64,000 bases of DNA from Cylindrotheca closterium (Eukaryota; Bacillariophyta; Bacillariophyceae; Bacillariales; Bacillariaceae), in NCBI GenBank assembly GCA_933822405.4, contig CAKOGP040001803.1, positions 62,001-126,000 of the forward strand, given 5' to 3'. Below the pieces are notes generated by a model that saw only the letters and a program-made list of their open reading frames with translations, was not told the origin of the DNA and made no database searches. The translations under genes and the position numbers were made by a program. Positions 59,598 through 64,000 of the stretch are shown here, one piece after another. Every line of letters begins with the position of its first letter. The first letter of the stretch is position 1.

Positions 59598-60623
59598 ATG
59601 AGCAATACTACTTCAGTGTTGCTGAAATCAAACCTGAATTCCATAAATCTGAACGAATCCCTTCGAGAATATCGGAATTCTTTTTCCAATGAACAGATAG
59701 TCATCATGGTCAACGGGCAACATGGTCAAAAGGATAATGATTTGCCGAACCAAATCGATGAATTTGGTAACAAATTTCTCAGAGTCGTTCACAAGATTCG
59801 AAAGAATCACCTGGATATGAAACAAAAGAAGCGAGAAAAGAGAAAGACTGTAACCAACTCGGTAGAGCAGGAATGCGAGACACCACAAAATGGATCTCAA
59901 ACATCACAAAGCCGAGCAGTATCCAAACCAAAGAAGGAGCTGATTGCCCAAGAGATTGCCAAAGACTTTTCCTCGAATGGCGACCAAAAGATTTTGCGCG
60001 CCATCGGACGAACCGCCGCCGTCAATGCCGCCATCTTGGCGACGGCTTTGACTGGAGGTGCGGCAGGTGCCGCTGGGATCTTAACGGGAGGGGCCATGAC
60101 GGCCAAACGCTTGGGGGATGGGGTCCAACAAGAGGACGAACGGGAAGTGGCCAAAAGTTTGGCAGTGTACGGGTCGGCTACGACAGCAAGTATTGTGGGA
60201 CAAACTGTAACAGGGGCTCTTTTGGTAGGAGTGGCGGGCGCTGCATTGCCGGTGGCTGGAGCTGTTGCCTTTGTAGTAGGATGTGCCAGCGGGATTACAG
60301 CTGGAGCACTGAGTGAGTGGGGAGTGGACCATGCCTTGAAAAGAGGCAACGACACAGATGATGAGAATTGTCATGATGATGAGGAGGAGGAAGAAAAAGT
60401 TACGGATGATGAAACAGTCGACAGTTCTGAAGATGGTTGTAGTGACAAAGGCAAAAAAGAAGATGTTACAGTGATTGCCAACGACAGCAAAGTAGAACAC
60501 AGCTCGATTCCCAATGTTTGCATTACGGGAGATAGCGTGGGTCAAGTACACGCAAGACAACAAGACAAACCAAAGTTCGGCTCGTTGGGAACTCTGGAAA
60601 CTCAATCTTTGGAATCCTTTTGA
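59598..60623 (+). CDS. Gly/Ala-rich membrane-associated protein with acidic tail, 341 aa
   Basis: Not recognised. Residues 1-110 are hydrophilic and basic (K-K-R-E-K-R-K). About 140-235 is a long small-residue stretch (A-I-L-A-T-A-L-T-G-G-A-A-G-A-A-G-I-L-T-G-G, V-T-G-A-L-L-V-G-V-A-G-A-A-L-P-V-A-G-A-V) typical of glycine-zipper membrane hairpins. After this comes a Asp/Glu-rich tail (D-D-E-E-E-E-E-K). The ATG at 59598 was chosen over a frame-open ATG at 59427 because the upstream residues look untranslated. Membrane insertion is inferred; function unknown. Confidence 0.6.
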   Translation: MSNTTSVLLKSNLNSINLNESLREYRNSFSNEQIVIMVNGQHGQKDNDLPNQIDEFGNKFLRVVHKIRKNHLDMKQKKREKRKTVTNSVEQECETPQNGSQTSQSRAVSKPKKELIAQEIAKDFSSNGDQKILRAIGRTAAVNAAILATALTGGAAGAAGILTGGAMTAKRLGDGVQQEDEREVAKSLAVYGSATTASIVGQTVTGALLVGVAGAALPVAGAVAFVVGCASGITAGALSEWGVDHALKRGNDTDDENCHDDEEEEEKVTDDETVDSSEDGCSDKGKKEDVTVIANDSKVEHSSIPNVCITGDSVGQVHARQQDKPKFGSLGTLETQSLESF

Positions 60624-61857
60624 AGCTAGTTTTGGAACGAATTCAATGTATATGTATAAGTCTTTTTATTGATGTGAGTATCTTTTATTATATGATACCG
60701 TCAAGTTCAAGCAAAGCCTCTATTCGTACTAGTTCTATAGGAATATCCTCGACTTCCATAGAGCCCCATATCGTCACAACACATACAATCAAACTAATAT
60801 CTTCTGCCGAAGGGGTAAATAAATCGTCTGAGACTTTCCACTCAGCAACGACAGATTGTGTTGCGCATTGATCAAAATTAACGAAAGACTATTGTGTGCA
60901 CTTTTGTCAGTCTGGTAGAGCGGCCTTTTTCCCAAATATTTCCAATGAGCTAGCTCATTGACCGTCCTGCCAATTGAACACAACCAATTTGAACGATTTT
61001 TCCGATTATGGTGCTTGAGCGTCGAAGATTGATAAAGTACTCCATTCGCAACCCCCCTTGTCAATCATCTAATTACCATCTTCTATTCGAAATCAGTGAG
61101 TTGGTAGTGGAAATCAGAAGAGATCTCGTCTGGATGGAGGTTGGATGTCAAGAAATACGTCCTGGTCATATGTCTGTTAGTACTGATAGTCGTTGAAGAC
61201 AGATAAGTTTCGATAGTTCCAGAAGAGATCCATCAAAACATCCGAGAACTTTTTCATCTTCGCAATAATTGTAAATATCATGTGAAATTTCTGGTTTACT
61301 GGAAACATTTTGTGAATTGAATCACATGTCCGTGAAGCTCCATCTCATTGACCAAGAGGACGATTTTAAAAAGGTCCAAAAAAGTCAGTGATGCGGCGCT
61401 TCTTGGACAAATCCGAGAAAAGTCAGTGATGCGGTGGAACTTGGTCAAATCCGGAAGGGGCAACGAACCTGGCTTTCATTTGGTATGGCCAAGTGGTTCG
61501 CTTCCTCCATTGAAGGAAGTTTCGTTGAACTGAACAGTTGTGCCAGTTATTAGCAAGGCGTCACAGCTGCCACTGCTGTCAAATTTCATTCGGGCAATGT
61601 CCCAATCCCCCGATGTCGCCATGCCATGAGTAGCATTTGTCCAATGCTTTGGGCTCTTCTTGCCATCTTTGTCATCGAGAACACATAGTCCAATCTCCCA
61701 GGTTTTTTCCCAGATTTCATTTCTCTGTGCATGCTGCTGCTCCTCGCTGTTGTTTTTCTAGCTTCTTCGCTCTATGTGTGCGTTGCGACGATGTCCTCGT
61801 CATACTAATTCTATCTTTCCTCCCCTTTGTTTGGATACTATCATTTCGTTTCATTCG
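60624..61857. other. Gene-free spacer
   Basis: 1.2 kb with no convincing open frame. It holds the short tandem repeat at 61381-61454 and ends at the left edge of the large direct repeat. Confidence 0.4.
61381..61454. repeat. Two-unit 37-bp tandem repeat
   Basis: Units 61381-61417 and 61418-61454 share AAAGTCAGTGATGCGG, then CTTGG(A/T)CAAATCCG, with a few substitutions between. Confidence 0.8.
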
Positions 61858-64000
61858 ATGGTTGGGGGCTTCCGCGAGGTCGGTATCTTGAAGGCTTTTC
61901 TTGCCACCCTTTGTTCAGTTCATGTCGAAGTCATAGTCTTCTCTTTGCTTGGAAGGTGTGACACTCTTGCTTAACTGAAGACCTTCTGAACTCGTTCTCA
62001 AATGCCTCCCCAATAGGCTTCCCAGGAGCACGATGGATGATATGCCAAAGTCCATGTATGAAGTGCGAAATTCTGATGATGTTTGTCGGTTTGAAGCCGA
62101 CGACTTGATGTGAATCGGGATCTTACGAAAGACTGGCGATCTCGGTTTGCAGCTGACCCCGAGCACTGTTTTTTATGTGATGCTTTCCAACAGCATTTCT
62201 ATCTTGACAATATCCATACACAGGTAGGTGTGCTCAGTACCATTTGATTCGATGAATGCCAAATAATAGAGAGTTGTGCTCAGCCTTCGTGGTGGAGTAG
62301 TTGTTGTTGACTGTTCACCGCATGGGGAATAAGAAACATAAAAGCCCAAACCGATGAAACGACAGATGGTATAGTAAATCCTCTATCAAACCAATACCAA
62401 CCAGTTGGCAGGGTACTCTATGCTCCTCGCCTTTCATTTCGTTTCGAATCCAAAAATGACGCGTCATCCTTGATCTCTCTTATACCGCCTTGCTCTGCCA
62501 GTTGACAAGCATCTCAATGCCTTGTTAAACCATTCACTGTGGAACTATAATACCGGTATTTTAAAAACATCATATAGACACGAACTCCTTGTATGTTTTT
62601 TGCAATACAAGTACTACCTTTCGTAGACGCAATGCGCATCTACATCTTGCAATAGGATCAGGGATCAAAGAGGTCAAATTGATCTCTATCCGCCACAACG
62701 AAAAAAAAACGCTCAATGAAGAATCATCAACAAGACTGATCGAGTCATCATTTTTCAACATTTATGCCCTATTCTATTAGCGCTTCGGTTCTGCCACCAA
62801 ATACGAGTGTTTTTCTCTCACAAAACTCCAACCTTCTAGTCTTGGATCTTGGTCACTTCTCGTACCTTCGCTGCTGGATTCTTGAGCGAAAGTATTTATA
62901 TGATGTGAGCACAGAAGCTAGGTTTTGTCTATCGAGATGCCTTGACGGTGGAGATCTGTTTCAAAGGAGAGCAAAGTTGGGAGTGTGTGTTGTGCGTGGT
63001 GGTTTTCACTTGCTCCTTGTCCGATTGATTCTAATACTCTCCGAAGATGAATATTTGATTCATTTGCCATCTGAGCTGTCGGGCTGAACTGAGATGGCTC
63101 GTACGAACGAATGATATACCTTGCCGCGAACTTCACAAAACGATATTTCGCATCGTTGTGAGCATTCGCTAGAGAGCGACGGAATGAGGAGTTGGTTCCT
63201 CCGTGATGATTCAAGAGGCACAAAATCAAATCTTTCGTTCTGTCGAGGAGAAACATGATTGATGCAAGGAGTAGGGGCAGATATTGTGTGCTGTTTCAGT
63301 GCTGAAGATGCTGGGACAATAAAACTTGCCAAGGTATCATTGGCTTCGATCCAAACCTTACGGGCCCACCCCAATGGCCCAATCAATTAATACGGAAAGC
63401 GTAGGATGGAATCTTATTGCATCCCGCACAGTCGTATCTCATTGATGAAATGCAATCTACTATGATTCTGCAAGTTCCGAAGTAGTCTATCCTTTGGCTA
63501 AGGCATTTCGCACAGTTGCACCACCAAAGCCGAGAGTATCAAGCTGAACACGGAAGAATCCATTGAGATTCAACGCAACGTATATCAGCACAGCATTCTT
63601 TATTTTTGTGTTATCTCCGACGACAAGCCAAGCGGAGACGATGCAAGAGGCTCGCGGCCTATCGACGACTTTCTTGTTGAGGGGGAAAGCTATTTGTAAC
63701 TGTCAAAGCAAATCGTGAATGCAGTAGGAGCAATATGCCTTGAGCTGGAATCGTAGCATCAGCCTCAAGTGTGAACACCAAAGCTGTAGGCTTCCCTACA
63801 GTATGGTGCTTCCATCGCAATATCACCTGGACTTCGCTGTCACCAATCTCCCATCTCTCCACTGATATGAGACGTGACTTCGGACGTGCGTTTGAACCCA
63901 AAATGAGCATCCCCGCTTTCAACAACTCGCTGCTTCTCCGTGACAGCAAACGTTGCACGTATCGCACAAGCACAATGATTGCCGTACCATTAGATATTAG
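61858..64000. repeat. Large direct repeat, right copy, running off the window
   Basis: Collinear with 42587-44765 in the same orientation, about 19.3 kb away. Homology starts at GGTTGGGGGCTTCCGCGAGG and continues to the last base of the window, where CCGTACCATTAGATATTAG matches 44747-44765. The left copy is followed 89 bp later by DUF6824 gene A2. Confidence 0.9.
62380..64000 (-). pseudogene. Broken minus-strand gene inside the right repeat, 5' part beyond window
   Basis: Homologous to the remnant at 42960-44799. Its 5' part is better preserved: one frame is open from 63659 to the window edge. It reads V-R-Y-V-Q-R-L-L-S-R-R-S-S-E-L-L-K-A-G-M and continues through G-D-S-E-V-Q-V-I-L-R to F-T-L-E-A-D-A-T-I-P. 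The left copy already stops in that region. Further on, Y-I-I-R-S-Y-E-P-S-Q and Y-W-F-D-R-G-F-T-I-P-S occur in other frames. Probably decayed, unless introns join the pieces. Confidence 0.45.

Noticed and set aside
1..64000. tRNA, rRNA and CRISPR features
   Set aside because: I looked for B-box-like GGTTCGANTCC strings with a matching A box and for regularly spaced repeats. The few GTTCGA sites (for example near 2999) lack a cloverleaf context. A tRNAscan run would settle it.

Overview
The window looks like nuclear DNA of a diatom (photosynthetic stramenopile). Four things support this: six copies of a domain I recognise as DUF6824, which is known mainly from diatoms; a plastid sulfolipid synthase and a PPR protein whose N-termini carry a signal peptide ending in an Ala-Phe junction, as in diatom bipartite plastid presequences; short GT-AG introns of roughly 80-195 nt; and compact spacing with genes on both strands. 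There are no operons, no rRNA, no tRNA I could find, no CRISPR array and no intact transposon.

Layout. 0.2-5 kb: a DUF6824 protein, a tail-anchored flavodoxin-domain protein and two divergently transcribed cytochrome b5 paralogues of the Ncb5or type (a small redox neighbourhood). 5-11 kb: a BspA-type LRR/ankyrin protein, plastid SQD2 (two exons) and a secreted esterase. 11-15.6 kb: a tandem family of one uncharacterised small protein in four states (two intact, one frameshifted, one internally deleted). 16-25 kb: a three-exon CRAL-TRIO protein, a proline-iminopeptidase-like hydrolase, casein kinase 1, a serine-rich repeat protein and a J-domain protein ending in a CaaX box. 26-37.3 kb: a 1185-residue repeat protein, a Cgr1-like nucleolar protein, a RING-H2 protein, a TOM1-like membrane protein, a DUF6824 protein with an Asn/Met minisatellite, a pepsin-type protease with a 13-nt first exon, and a TEX264-like protein whose reading frame switches.

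38-49 kb is a gene-poor stretch with four DUF6824 genes, all on the + strand about 3 kb apart. They alternate between two subtypes (A-B-A-B), which suggests duplication of a two-gene unit. The spacer between the second and third genes (42587-44765) recurs in the same orientation at 61858-64000. This predicts a further DUF6824 gene just past the right edge. Both spacer copies carry a broken gene on the minus strand.

49-61 kb is ordinary gene-dense sequence: a four-span membrane protein, PIG-H, a plastid-type PPR protein, a mitochondrial-carrier protein, a large AAA+ ATPase and a glycine/alanine-rich membrane protein.

Splice sites were read by eye from GT/AG signals and frame continuity. Functions rest on recognised motifs, not on database searches.
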